DNA from: Prevotella sp.
Lineage (GTDB): Bacteria > Bacteroidota > Bacteroidia > Bacteroidales > Bacteroidaceae
Direction of reading: 5' to 3'
Assembly: GCA_017541365.1 (NCBI GenBank)
Contig: JAFXZF010000050.1
Coordinates: forward strand, 1 to 64,000
DNA: 64,000 bases
Positions 36,190 to 44,378 of this stretch are shown piece by piece. The translations under genes and the position numbers were made by a program. Within the stretch, counting starts at the first letter, position 1. The number at the start of each line of letters is the position of its first letter. Below the pieces are notes generated by a model. That model did no database searches. It saw only the letters and a program-made list of their open reading frames with translations, and was not told the origin of the DNA.

Positions 36190-37557
36190 ATGAAATTCGA
36201 AGAAGAAATCAACGAGAGCTACACTATGGCGGAAGCCATACAAGAGGCTCAGCGCTGCCTGCGCTGCAAGGTGCCGCAATGCAAGAAGGGATGCCCCATC
36301 AGCAATGACATCCCCGACTGGATACACGAGTTAAAGAAGGGCAATCTGGGCAGTGCCATCAGCATTATCCGTGCCAAGAGCAACCTGCCAGCCGTATGCG
36401 GCAGAGTGTGTGGTCATGAGAAGCAGTGCGAGGGCTCCTGCGTACTCGGCAAGAAAGGCGAGGCAGTGCATATAGGCAAACTGGAGCGCTTCATAGCCGA
36501 TTTCGACTCGGAGAACGAGCTCACCCACGAAGACATCACAGAGAAGACTCGTGGCAAGGTGGCTGTGATAGGTGCCGGGCCATCAGGTATCACCGTAGCT
36601 GGAGACCTCAGCCGTATGGGTTTCGCCGTTGAGATGTTTGAGATGGAACCCCAGTGTGGTGGCATGCTGCGCTATGGCATACCCGAGTACCGTCTGCCAA
36701 AGGAGGTCGTGGCGCGTGAGATACGCTATATCGAGAAGATGGGCGTCATCATACACCGCAACACCCACGTTGGAGTGGAGATAACCGTTGACGGACTCTT
36801 CGGTCAGGGCTTCGATGCCGTGTTTATCGGCACTGGCATGAGCAAACCGAAATCGCTCGAGATACCGATATATCAAAATGGCACCCTCATGCCCGATTTG
36901 AAGTGTGCCGACCTCAGACGCATACGTCTTGCCACCCACTTCCTGCGCCGTGTGGAACTCATCTCCGAGGGTTTCATGGACCGCAAGGAGATACCTGTTG
37001 ACGAGGGTGCTAAGGTATGGGTGATAGGTTGCGGCAATACCGCCATGGATGCCTCACGTACGGCTTTGCGCATAGGAGCCTCATCGGTGGAGGTTATATA
37101 CCACCGAGGCATCGACAGCATGGCGGCACTGCATGCAGAGTATGATGATGCAGTAAAGGAGGGTGTGCTATTCAATTGGTGGAGCAGCATCAAGGAGATA
37201 CATGTCGATGAACACCTCGACATTACCGAGATAGTGCTCGAGACCGTCGAGCCAGACAAGGACCCCATAGTGCGGACACTCCCTGCCGACAACATTATCA
37301 TGGCTATCGGTGCCACACCCCACACCAAAATCGTACGTACCACATCTGGATTGGAGAATGATGAGCACAAGTTCCTCATCACTCGCGACGTGCCCTATGG
37401 CATGACCACTCGCAGGGGCGTCTTCGCCGGTGGCGATGTGGTAGGGCGTCAGGCAACAGTGGTTCACGCCATGCAGGATGCCAAGAAAGTAGCAGAGGGC
37501 ATAGCGCAGTATGTCGATGCCGTCAAGCTCATGCAGGCGATAAATATTGAAGCGTAA
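36190..37557 (+). CDS. gltD: GltD-like NAD(P)-dependent oxidoreductase (glutamate synthase small-subunit family)
   Basis: The 455-residue flavoprotein starts with the cluster-binding cysteines CLRCKVPQCKKGCP and VCGRVCGHEKQCEGSC (about residues 17-80). Two Rossmann folds follow, GAGPSGITVAGDL near residue 126 and GCGNTAMDASRTAL near residue 281. TTRRGVFAGGDVVG lies near residue 405. This is the fold of glutamate synthase small subunits and of NfnB/SudA-type proteins. No large subunit is adjacent, so it may act as a free transhydrogenase-like partner or pair with a distant gltB; the symbol is tentative. Confidence 0.8.
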   Translation: MKFEEEINESYTMAEAIQEAQRCLRCKVPQCKKGCPISNDIPDWIHELKKGNLGSAISIIRAKSNLPAVCGRVCGHEKQCEGSCVLGKKGEAVHIGKLERFIADFDSENELTHEDITEKTRGKVAVIGAGPSGITVAGDLSRMGFAVEMFEMEPQCGGMLRYGIPEYRLPKEVVAREIRYIEKMGVIIHRNTHVGVEITVDGLFGQGFDAVFIGTGMSKPKSLEIPIYQNGTLMPDLKCADLRRIRLATHFLRRVELISEGFMDRKEIPVDEGAKVWVIGCGNTAMDASRTALRIGASSVEVIYHRGIDSMAALHAEYDDAVKEGVLFNWWSSIKEIHVDEHLDITEIVLETVEPDKDPIVRTLPADNIIMAIGATPHTKIVRTTSGLENDEHKFLITRDVPYGMTTRRGVFAGGDVVGRQATVVHAMQDAKKVAEGIAQYVDAVKLMQAINIEA

Positions 37558-37812
37558 AGTATAAAGCTTAGAATATTTACACTAACAAGTCTTTTCGCAT
37601 ATAAATTAATTCCCCTTGCTCATCTCTTGCACGCACTTTAATTACATAAATGCAGAAATCGGCTCATTATGGAACGTTCATCCTGCAAATCCACCTAAAA
37701 ACTTGCCTCTGTGTGAAAATGACAGCCTCTTTATCTTTGGCCCTACATTCCAGTATCCCTCAGTCTTATACATATATTTTTTTCTTCTGCAAAGAGAAAA
37801 AATAAATCTTTA

Positions 37813-37828
37813 CCCCCCCCCCCCCCCC
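37813..37828 (+). repeat. Homopolymer tract, 16 C
   Basis: Sixteen consecutive C, then eight A. Such a tract is prone to slipped-strand change and to sequencing error. It lies about 255 bp downstream of the GltD-like gene, outside any recognisable gene. Confidence 0.85.
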
Positions 37829-38033
37829 AAAAAAAATTTATGTAAGCAAAATTGAGATTTGCGTGACAATGTGATTTTTCGTAATGGCGTTTCCTTGCGA
37901 TTTTTGCGAGCAGGTGCGGATGTGCGGTAAAAATCGTGATTCTTGCGTGTTTTTGGCAAAGTACTAATAATCAAGTAGATAAGTTTCAAGGTGCTAATTT
38001 TCTCTCGAGAAATGCTCGAAAAAGGGAGGTGAA

Positions 38034-38160
38034 AAGATATACTTTTAGCTCGCTAAAGTTATGCTTTTGCTTCTTAATAGTTATACTTTTAGGTCGTAAA
38101 AGCATAACTTTTGCATATGGAAGGGCTGCTTCCGCACGCAGAAGCATAGCCTCTGCGGCT
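38034..38160. repeat. 22-bp dyad repeats upstream of the tig terminator
   Basis: Units of 22 bp run in tandem, with ATACTTTTAGCTCG, ATGCTTTTGCTTC and ATACTTTTAGGTCG starts and partner AAAG/AAAAG arms. They are followed by a GC-richer unit where TGCTTC pairs with GAAGCA. The pattern matches the repeats between adk and obg (17472-17562). Confidence 0.6.
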
Positions 38161-38269
38161 TTTTGATGGAAAATATGCTCTTGTCGTACTCTATTTTGCA
38201 TTTTTTGTATGAACTTTTTGAAGTGACGTTTTGATACGAAAAATGCGCTCAGAGTTTACAGAGTGATAA

Positions 38270-38310
38270 AAAAATAAGCCAGTCAAGAAGTTCCCGACTG
38301 GCTCATTTTA
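38270..38310 (-). terminator. Terminator of tig
   Basis: On the minus strand GAGCCAGTC pairs with GACTGGCTT across a 12-base loop, followed by ATTTTTTTATC. It lies 36 bp past the tig stop. Confidence 0.75.
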
Positions 38311-38345
38311 TACTATATACTATATACTTTCAGCGAAGCTGCAGC

Positions 38346-39695
38346 TTAGCTGAGTTTCTGGAACTCCTCAAAGCTTATTTCCTTCTCGTCAAGGGCAACG
38401 ATATCCTTGAGAGCCTTCATCAGTTTGCGGTCAGCAGCCTGGTTAATGAGCTGGTCCACCTGCTCAGGCTTCTTGAGCATCTCCTCAGCATACTGCTCGA
38501 TGTACTCGTCAGGGATGTTGTTCATGCCGTACTGGGCAAACTGCATCTTGGTCATCTCCTTGGCAACCTCCTTGACATCGGCATCTTCAATCTTCACACC
38601 AGTCTGCTCCAAAAGTTTGTTCTTGGCGAGGTGCCATGTGAGCTCCTTGATAGACTGCTCGTAGTTGTCGTCAACGTACTTCTGATCCTTGTCCTTGTTG
38701 TTGGCAAGCATGATACGCTTCATTATCTCATCAGCATACTGTACCTTGCCAAGCTTCTTCTCTACGTAAGCACGTACGTCGGCGAGGAAACGGTACTCGG
38801 CGTTAGCATCGAGTTGCTCCTTGAGCTGCTCTGCTATCTTAGAGCGGAACTCCTTCTCATCCTTCACAGCATCCTTGCCAAACACCTGGTCGAAGAGCTC
38901 CTGATTGATGTCGTGCTTCTTGTAGCGTGATATCTCTGTTATCTGGTATGAGAAGTCGCTGTTGACGTTCTCCACCTCTTCCTTGGTTATCTTCAGCAGG
39001 GAAGAGACCTCTATTGGTGACTCTGGATAAGCCTTCTTGGGGTTGAAGGTGATGATGTCGCCCACCTTGCATCCCTGGAAGAGAGCCTTCTGCTCATCGC
39101 CCTTCATGTATGAAGGCAGCATCACAGCCTCTGTGACCTCTATACCGCCCTCCTTCGTGGTGCCGTCCTCAGCCAACTCGCGCAGGTCGCCCTTCAGCAT
39201 GTCGTTGTCCTCGTAGCTGTCCACCTTCTCGTATGAGCCACCGCGTGAAGCATATGCATCAATCTGCTGGTCGATCATCTTGTCGTCAGCCTTGATGTTG
39301 TAGTAAGCTATCTTGTTGCGCTTTGACAGGGTGATGTCGATTTCTGGAGCTACGGCGATGTCAAACTTCAGTGTGTAGGGAGCAGGCTTGTCAAGGTCAA
39401 CGGGCTCCTCGCCAAGGTGTGGCATAGGTTCGCCGAGCATATTGATTTTGTTTTCCTTGATGTAGTCGTAAAGTTTCTCGCCCACCAGTTTGTTGATAGC
39501 ATCAACCTTTACCTGAGCACCTATCTGGCGCTTTATCATACCGATAGGAGCCTGTCCAGGGCGGAAGCCGGGGATATTTGCCTTCTTACGATACTCGTTG
39601 AGCTGCTTTCTCACGTTGTCCTGGTAATCTGCCTCCTCAACGGTGATTGTCATAAGGCCGCTTACCTTCTCTGGGTTTTCAAATGTAATGTTCAT
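38346..39695 (-). CDS. tig: Trigger factor
   Basis: This is a ribosome-bound chaperone with a peptidyl-prolyl isomerase-like domain. The start MNITFENPEKVSGLMTITV and the ribosome-docking signature GFRPGQAP (about residues 44-51) are clear. The middle domain (about 150-240) is a divergent FKBP-like module. The rest is helical. The 449-residue length is usual for Bacteroidota. The ATG at 39695 is chosen: an upstream extension of 35 residues would cross the promoter region and lacks family similarity. Confidence 0.93.
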   Translation of the reverse strand: MNITFENPEKVSGLMTITVEEADYQDNVRKQLNEYRKKANIPGFRPGQAPIGMIKRQIGAQVKVDAINKLVGEKLYDYIKENKINMLGEPMPHLGEEPVDLDKPAPYTLKFDIAVAPEIDITLSKRNKIAYYNIKADDKMIDQQIDAYASRGGSYEKVDSYEDNDMLKGDLRELAEDGTTKEGGIEVTEAVMLPSYMKGDEQKALFQGCKVGDIITFNPKKAYPESPIEVSSLLKITKEEVENVNSDFSYQITEISRYKKHDINQELFDQVFGKDAVKDEKEFRSKIAEQLKEQLDANAEYRFLADVRAYVEKKLGKVQYADEIMKRIMLANNKDKDQKYVDDNYEQSIKELTWHLAKNKLLEQTGVKIEDADVKEVAKEMTKMQFAQYGMNNIPDEYIEQYAEEMLKKPEQVDQLINQAADRKLMKALKDIVALDEKEISFEEFQKLS

Positions 39696-39777
39696 TTCTT
39701 TGTTCGAATTATTTTGTTTTTTGTTATTTACGCAAAAAAGCACCGCGCACTCGCGTGCGTAGCGCAATATTGAGGTG

Positions 39778-39785
39778 CAAAGGTA
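39778..39785 (-). promoter_or_regulatory. -7 promoter box for tig
   Basis: TACCTTTG on the minus strand, about 80 bases upstream of the tig ATG. A short GC hairpin (CGCACGCGAGTGCG) lies in the leader. Confidence 0.6.
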
Positions 39786-39881
39786 CAAAAAATAGTTCAT
39801 AGTTTACAATTCACGGTTCATAGTTTGCGTTTTCTTTAAGTTTTTTTAATATCCGTCAAGTAAACGGCATGCTCTATGGAC

Positions 39882-39990
39882 AAAAAAAAGACTGGCACAT
39901 CTCAACTGAGATATACCAGACTTTATTGACTAACTACTAATTTTTACTAACTTAAAAAGTAACAGAACTTCACAGTTGTGTTAACCTTCA
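39882..39990 (-). ncRNA. Candidate small RNA of about 105 nt
   Basis: A minus-strand -7 box TAACTTTG (39995-40002) is followed about 100 bases later by a strong rho-independent terminator: AGTCTGG and CCAGTCT arms, a TCTCA/TGAGA inner stem, then eight T. There is no start codon with a plausible frame between them. tig has its own promoter 100 bp further on, so this looks like an independent RNA or an attenuated long tig leader. The whole gene-free stretch 39696-40196 holds this, the two promoters and AGTTCATAGTTTAC-like repeats. Confidence 0.4.
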
Positions 39991-40140
39991 AGTGCAAAGT
40001 TACGGAGTTTTCAGATAACAGAGGGGGCAAATTTGTTCCAAGTATGATGTAAATTTGTTTCAAACTGCCTTTTTCTTGTCTATTTTCCTGTTTTCAATAA
40101 TGATTTTCGCCGATTTTATCGGTATTTTGGAAAATTATTG

Positions 40141-40148
40141 TATCTTTG
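40141..40148 (+). promoter_or_regulatory. -7 promoter box for the glutathione peroxidase gene
   Basis: TATCTTTG, about 48 bases before the ATG at 40197. Confidence 0.6.
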
Positions 40149-40196
40149 CATCATCTACATACATACACTACCAAACAAACAAAAAACCATACGACT

Positions 40197-40742
40197 ATGG
40201 AAAAAATTTACGATTACAAGGCTCTGACGAGCAAGAGCAAGGAACTGGATTTCGCACAGTTCGAGGGAAAAGTTCTGCTGGTGGTCAACACAGCGAGCAA
40301 GTGCGGCTTCACCCCGCAGTTTGAGGGGCTTGAAGCACTCAACCAGAAATACAAGGACAAGGGATTGGTGATAATCGGTTTCCCATGCAACCAGTTCAAG
40401 GAACAAGACCCAGGTTCTGATGGTGAGATAGCAGAATTCTGCCAACTCAACTATGGTGTGACATTCCAGATTATGAAGAAGACAGATGTCAACGGACCCG
40501 CAGCAGAACCCATCTTCGAGTATCTCAAGGCACAAGCTCCTACCGAAGAGTATAAGGGCATCAAGGCTAAGGCAACTCACGTTCTGCTCAAGAAGCTCAG
40601 CACAAGCGTGGAGAAAGACAGCGACATACTATGGAACTTTACCAAATTCCTCATATCAAAAGATGGTACCGTCATAAAGCGCTATGCTCCCACCACTAAG
40701 CCCGAGGACTTTGAGAAGGACATCGAGGCAATGTTGGAATAA
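40197..40742 (+). CDS. Glutathione peroxidase family protein (Cys type)
   Basis: The 181-residue protein reduces peroxides, probably with thioredoxin as donor as in other bacterial Cys-type members. The peroxidatic Cys is in NTASKCGFTPQF near residue 39. The Gln is in GFPCNQF near residue 74, and the Trp and Asn in WNFTKFL near residue 146. No selenocysteine codon is present. There is no signal peptide, so it is cytoplasmic. The ATG at 40197 is preferred; an extension of 17 residues upstream reads MHHLHTYTTKQ and lies in the leader. Confidence 0.93.
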   Translation: MEKIYDYKALTSKSKELDFAQFEGKVLLVVNTASKCGFTPQFEGLEALNQKYKDKGLVIIGFPCNQFKEQDPGSDGEIAEFCQLNYGVTFQIMKKTDVNGPAAEPIFEYLKAQAPTEEYKGIKAKATHVLLKKLSTSVEKDSDILWNFTKFLISKDGTVIKRYAPTTKPEDFEKDIEAMLE

Positions 40743-40838
40743 AATTAGGGTAGTGGCACGCGATGGTTCCCTGCATGGTTTCGATGGCAGCACCTCCGAT
40801 GAAGCGTTGGAAAGAAAACGGAAACTGATGGAAGCAGA

Positions 40839-40868
40839 AAGGGCATGTCTCAATTGAGACATGCCCTT
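40839..40868. terminator. Bidirectional terminator between gpx and the PL9 gene
   Basis: A perfect 30-bp palindrome with halves AAGGGCATGTCTCAA and TTGAGACATGCCCTT between convergent genes. Its TCTCA/TGAGA core resembles the hairpin ending the candidate small RNA at 39882. Confidence 0.8.
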
Positions 40869-40892
40869 ATACATTTTACACTTTACACTTTC

Positions 40893-42455
40893 TTACTCGA
40901 CTACGACCTTGACAGCCTTGCCGCTGTCGAAGTCGCGTACTATGTATGCGCCTGCCTTGAGACCACGGAGATTGCCGTAGGCTGACATGCCGACGAGCTG
41001 ACCGTCGAGTGTGTAGATGTTGAGGCGACGCATATCGGGCAGCGTCTTCTCTTCTGACACGCTGATGACCTCTGTGGGTATGTCGGGGTCGTACTCCTTC
41101 CAACCCAGGTCAGGCTTGCTGCCCTTGTAGTCTGTGTAGCCATCTATTATCTCACCGGCATCGATAAACTTGCTGCCCTCTGCCAGGCACATGGTGGGAA
41201 CGGTGAAGGTGCCGTCCTTGCGACCTCCCACACTCGTTGCTGGGTCGAGACTGATGAAGTCGTCATTGGTAGGTGTCATGCCATCCATATCCCATGAGTT
41301 GCTGGAGTGGGTGTAGTTGCCAGTGGTGATGATGTCCTTCCACCATTCGTCTTTTGGCTTGCTCCAGTCTGCCTCGTGGCTGTAGTGGCTTATAGAGTTG
41401 CGGATGTCGAGACTCTGCATCTCTGCCGAACCGAAGTGATAGTTGTTCTTGTTGTCGTACGCTGAGCAGTTATACAGCTTCACATTACCCTGGGTGTAGT
41501 TCTGGTCGAAACCCTTGATGGTGTTTGCCACTGCGAGGCAGCGGTACATGGTGACGTCGGTAGCCACGCCGGCACCACCTATTTTGAAGCCGTTCTTGTT
41601 GCCGTTGTTGTAATAGTTGTTGCGATACCATGTCTTGGTTACGCCCTTGGTGGTTGTTGCAGTCTTGCCCTCCATGGTGTCAAACCAAGCCTTGTCAACC
41701 TCCAGACGTGGGTTACCTGTAAAGTCGTAGTACTCGGGTGAGTTGTTGTAAGTGATGCAGTTGATGAACACTATAGGCGAAGTGGTGCCACGCTTGTAGA
41801 GGTCCCAACCATCGTCAGAGTTGTTCCATGCTCGGCAGTTGATATAGGTATTGCCACCACCAGTGAACTGCTTATCGCAGAAACCGTCGGCATTACCACC
41901 AAAATCAGGCTTAGAGGAACCACCCTGCTCATAGTCGAAGCTATCGAAAGAGTCGCAGTTGATAATGGTACAGTTGTCAGCATCCTTCACTCCGAAACCA
42001 GAATCGACACTTGCCTGCGAGGTGCAGTTCTCAATCTTGTTATAGCTACCACAGATAAGGAAACCCTTGAAACCAGCATAGCGTACTGTTATACCATAGA
42101 GGTGAACATAGTTTACACGCGTGCGCACGCCGTTTGTCTGACCGCCATACGACATCTTGCTTCCGTCAACAATGGGGTGGGCACCTTTGTAGGCTCCCAC
42201 GTAAGTCATCTTGTCGGCTGTGCCAGCAGATGTTGGCTGCTTCACGTCAACTGTAGTCGTGATATAATAGACACCATCCATCAGGAACAGTGAGTCGCCA
42301 CCAGCAAAAGACTTTGATGATGCCAGTGAAGCCAGGTCGCCAGGATCACTAATGCTTGTTCCCGAGCCATTGGCACCTGGTGCTGCATAATAGTTTGTAG
42401 CCATCGCCGTTGCTCCCATACAGAGCATCAGCATACTGAGTAGTTTTGTTTTCAT
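40893..42455 (-). CDS. Secreted pectate lyase, PL9-type right-handed beta-helix
   Basis: The 520-residue exported protein has a signal peptide ending at MATNYYAAPG. The helix core has FGGNADGFCDKQ (about residues 184-195) and YINCRAWNNSDDGWDLY (about 203-219). These resemble the calcium-Asp and catalytic-Lys regions of polysaccharide lyase family 9. The C terminus (RRLNIYTLDGQLVGM to KAVKVVVE) matches a type A T9SS sorting domain. It would cut polygalacturonate by beta-elimination at the cell surface, complementing the esterase fusion. It has its own promoter at 42516. Confidence 0.87.
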   Translation of the reverse strand: MKTKLLSMLMLCMGATAMATNYYAAPGANGSGTSISDPGDLASLASSKSFAGGDSLFLMDGVYYITTTVDVKQPTSAGTADKMTYVGAYKGAHPIVDGSKMSYGGQTNGVRTRVNYVHLYGITVRYAGFKGFLICGSYNKIENCTSQASVDSGFGVKDADNCTIINCDSFDSFDYEQGGSSKPDFGGNADGFCDKQFTGGGNTYINCRAWNNSDDGWDLYKRGTTSPIVFINCITYNNSPEYYDFTGNPRLEVDKAWFDTMEGKTATTTKGVTKTWYRNNYYNNGNKNGFKIGGAGVATDVTMYRCLAVANTIKGFDQNYTQGNVKLYNCSAYDNKNNYHFGSAEMQSLDIRNSISHYSHEADWSKPKDEWWKDIITTGNYTHSSNSWDMDGMTPTNDDFISLDPATSVGGRKDGTFTVPTMCLAEGSKFIDAGEIIDGYTDYKGSKPDLGWKEYDPDIPTEVISVSEEKTLPDMRRLNIYTLDGQLVGMSAYGNLRGLKAGAYIVRDFDSGKAVKVVVE

Positions 42456-42515
42456 AAAGTTTTTAATTATTGTTTAGTTAGTGCATTAAGTTAGCGAATC
42501 AAACGTTTGCGGTTG

Positions 42516-42523
42516 CAAAGTTA
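42516..42523 (-). promoter_or_regulatory. -7 promoter box for the PL9 gene
   Basis: TAACTTTG on the minus strand, 61 bases before the ATG. GTAATTAGGAATTAGTAATT-like repeats lie behind it at 42533-42560. Confidence 0.6.
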
Positions 42524-42588
42524 CTAAAAAAATAGTAATTAGTAATTAGGAATTAGTAATTATTTTTTGCAGAGCGTGAAAAATTTTG

Positions 42589-42596
42589 TAATTTTG
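42589..42596 (+). promoter_or_regulatory. -7 promoter box for nadB
   Basis: TAATTTTG, about 40 bases before the nadB ATG. Confidence 0.55.
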
Positions 42597-42635
42597 CACA
42601 TTAAAGATAATAACCATCGTGATTTTATAAGGTAT

Positions 42636-44225
42636 ATGGTTTACAAGTATGACTTTCTGATTATTGGTTCGGGCGTGGCAGGAATGAGCTATGCCCTGAA
42701 GGTGGCAAGGGCCAACAAGGGCAGGATATGCCTGATATGCAAGACGACACTCGATGAGGCTAACACGACAAGGGCACAGGGTGGCGTGGCGAGTGTCACT
42801 AACGTGATAGTGGATGACTTTGAGAAGCATATCAATGACACGATGATAGCGGGCGACTATATCAGCGACCCTGCTGCCGTGGAACAGGTGGTGAGGATGG
42901 GACCGTCGCAGATAAAGGAACTGGTGGAGTGGGGAGTGCGCTTCGATAAGAACGAGGACGGACTCTTTGACCTGCATCGAGAGGGCGGACACTCGGAGTT
43001 TCGCATACTGCACCATGCTGATGACACGGGAGCGGAGATACAGCGTGGACTGATGGAAGCGGTGCGACGCAATCCTAACATAGACATAAAGGAAAACCAT
43101 TTTGCTGTGGAGATAATAACTCAGCACCACATGGGCATAGAGGTGACGAGGCAGTCGAACGACATAGAGTGCTACGGTGCCTATGTCTTAAACCCCGAGA
43201 CGCAAAAGGTTGACATGTACCTTTCGAAGGTGACGGTGATGTGCACTGGAGGTTGTGGCGCAGTATATCAGACCACGACAAACCCCGTCATAGCAACAGG
43301 CGACGGCGTGGCAATGGTATATAGGGCAAAGGGTACAGTGGCTGACATGGAGTTTGTGCAGTTTCACCCTACGGCGCTCTACCACCCAGGTGAGACGCAC
43401 CCAGCATATCTCATAACAGAGGCGATGCGCGGATATGGCGGCATACTGCGACTGCCTACGGGGGAGACGTTTATGGAGAACTATGACGAGCGACTGTCAC
43501 TGGCTCCACGTGATATAGTGGCACGTGCCATAGACAAGGAGATGAAGAAGCATGGCCTGGACCATGTATGCCTCGATGTGACGCACAAGGATCCGGAGGA
43601 GACGAAGCACCACTTCCCCAACATATACCAGAAGTGCCTGTCGATAGGCATCGACATAACGAAGGAGTACATACCCGTGCGCCCTGCGGCACACTATATG
43701 TGCGGAGGCATAAAGGTGGACTTGAACGGTTGTTCGTCAATAAAGAGGCTGTATGCCATCGGAGAGTGTTCCTGCACTGGACTGCACGGTGGCAACCGAC
43801 TGGCATCAAACTCGTTGATAGAGGCTGTGGTGTATGCCGAGACGGCGGCAAAGCACTCGCTCGACCATATAGACGAGTATGACTACAACACCATGGTGCC
43901 GGAATGGAACGACGAGGGCACTATGACCAACGAGGAAAAGGTGCTGATAACGCAAAGCGTGCACGAAGTGGGCACGATAATGGCAAACTACGTGGGTATA
44001 GTACGCTCCGACCTCCGACTGAAACGTGCGTGGGTGAGACTGGACACACTGTACGAGGAGACGGAAAATCTCTTCAAACGTGTGACGGCAAGCAAGGATA
44101 TCTGCGAACTGCGTAATATGATCAACGTGGGATACCTCATCACACGTTGGGCAATAGAGCGCAAGGAGTGCCGAGGTCTGCACTTTACTACAGACTACCC
44201 ACTGCATGCTTATGATGTAAATTGA
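42636..44225 (+). CDS. nadB: L-aspartate oxidase NadB
   Basis: This flavoenzyme converts L-aspartate to iminoaspartate in NAD biosynthesis. FLIIGSGVAGMSYAL at residues 6-20 binds FAD. TTRAQGGVASV near residue 47 and GECSCTGLHGGNRLASNSL near residue 377 are family signatures. HxxTxxR-like catalytic residues fall around FHPTALYHPGE. At 529 residues the length is normal. The ATG at 42636 is chosen because a 23-residue upstream extension spans the promoter region. nadA and nadC are not in the window. Confidence 0.94.
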   Translation: MVYKYDFLIIGSGVAGMSYALKVARANKGRICLICKTTLDEANTTRAQGGVASVTNVIVDDFEKHINDTMIAGDYISDPAAVEQVVRMGPSQIKELVEWGVRFDKNEDGLFDLHREGGHSEFRILHHADDTGAEIQRGLMEAVRRNPNIDIKENHFAVEIITQHHMGIEVTRQSNDIECYGAYVLNPETQKVDMYLSKVTVMCTGGCGAVYQTTTNPVIATGDGVAMVYRAKGTVADMEFVQFHPTALYHPGETHPAYLITEAMRGYGGILRLPTGETFMENYDERLSLAPRDIVARAIDKEMKKHGLDHVCLDVTHKDPEETKHHFPNIYQKCLSIGIDITKEYIPVRPAAHYMCGGIKVDLNGCSSIKRLYAIGECSCTGLHGGNRLASNSLIEAVVYAETAAKHSLDHIDEYDYNTMVPEWNDEGTMTNEEKVLITQSVHEVGTIMANYVGIVRSDLRLKRAWVRLDTLYEETENLFKRVTASKDICELRNMINVGYLITRWAIERKECRGLHFTTDYPLHAYDVN

Positions 44226-44290
44226 CAATCGATAATTGACAATTGATAATGATGATTAGGAAAGACTGTATGCATGAAACTGGAAGCCTT

Positions 44291-44371
44291 ATGAGTAATG
44301 TGTTCATAAGAAAGGTGTTGCTGGCAGTGATAATTTTCAATTTTCAATTCAGTTCACGCCCAGGAACCTGA
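44291..44371 (+). pseudogene. Detached signal-peptide fragment of the downstream PBP4 gene
   Basis: ATG at 44291 opens MSNVFIRKVLLAVIIFNFQF, a clear signal-peptide start, but meets TGA at 44369. The frame breaks at two copies of AATTTTC (44332-44345). Removing one 7-bp copy would join it in frame to SVHAQEPDSTVVREKD, a proper cleavage site, and to the carboxypeptidase gene. The gap 44226-44290 holds AATTGACAATTGATAAT repeats. Confidence 0.6.
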
Positions 44372-44378
44372 CAGCACC

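Larger units (their letters stand above)
37558..38269. other. Long intergenic region with C16 tract and dyad repeats
   Basis: About 710 bp after the GltD-like gene hold no convincing gene. Short frames here are low complexity, for example Pro5 from the C-tract. It contains a run of 16 C followed by eight A (37813-37836), and a cluster of 22-bp dyads at 38034-38160. A terminator for tig closes it. Confidence 0.7.

Noticed and set aside
37616..38201. Short frames in the gap after the GltD-like gene
   Set aside because: They depend on the C16 tract and on 22-bp dyad repeats, lack plausible start contexts, and show no domain.
38346..39800. 35-residue N-terminal extension of trigger factor
   Set aside because: The extra codons cross the mapped -7 box and leader; the conserved N terminus starts at 39695.
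42546..43130. Minus-strand 194-codon frame over the nadB start
   Set aside because: It is a shadow of nadB, with no ribosome site and no recognisable protein features.
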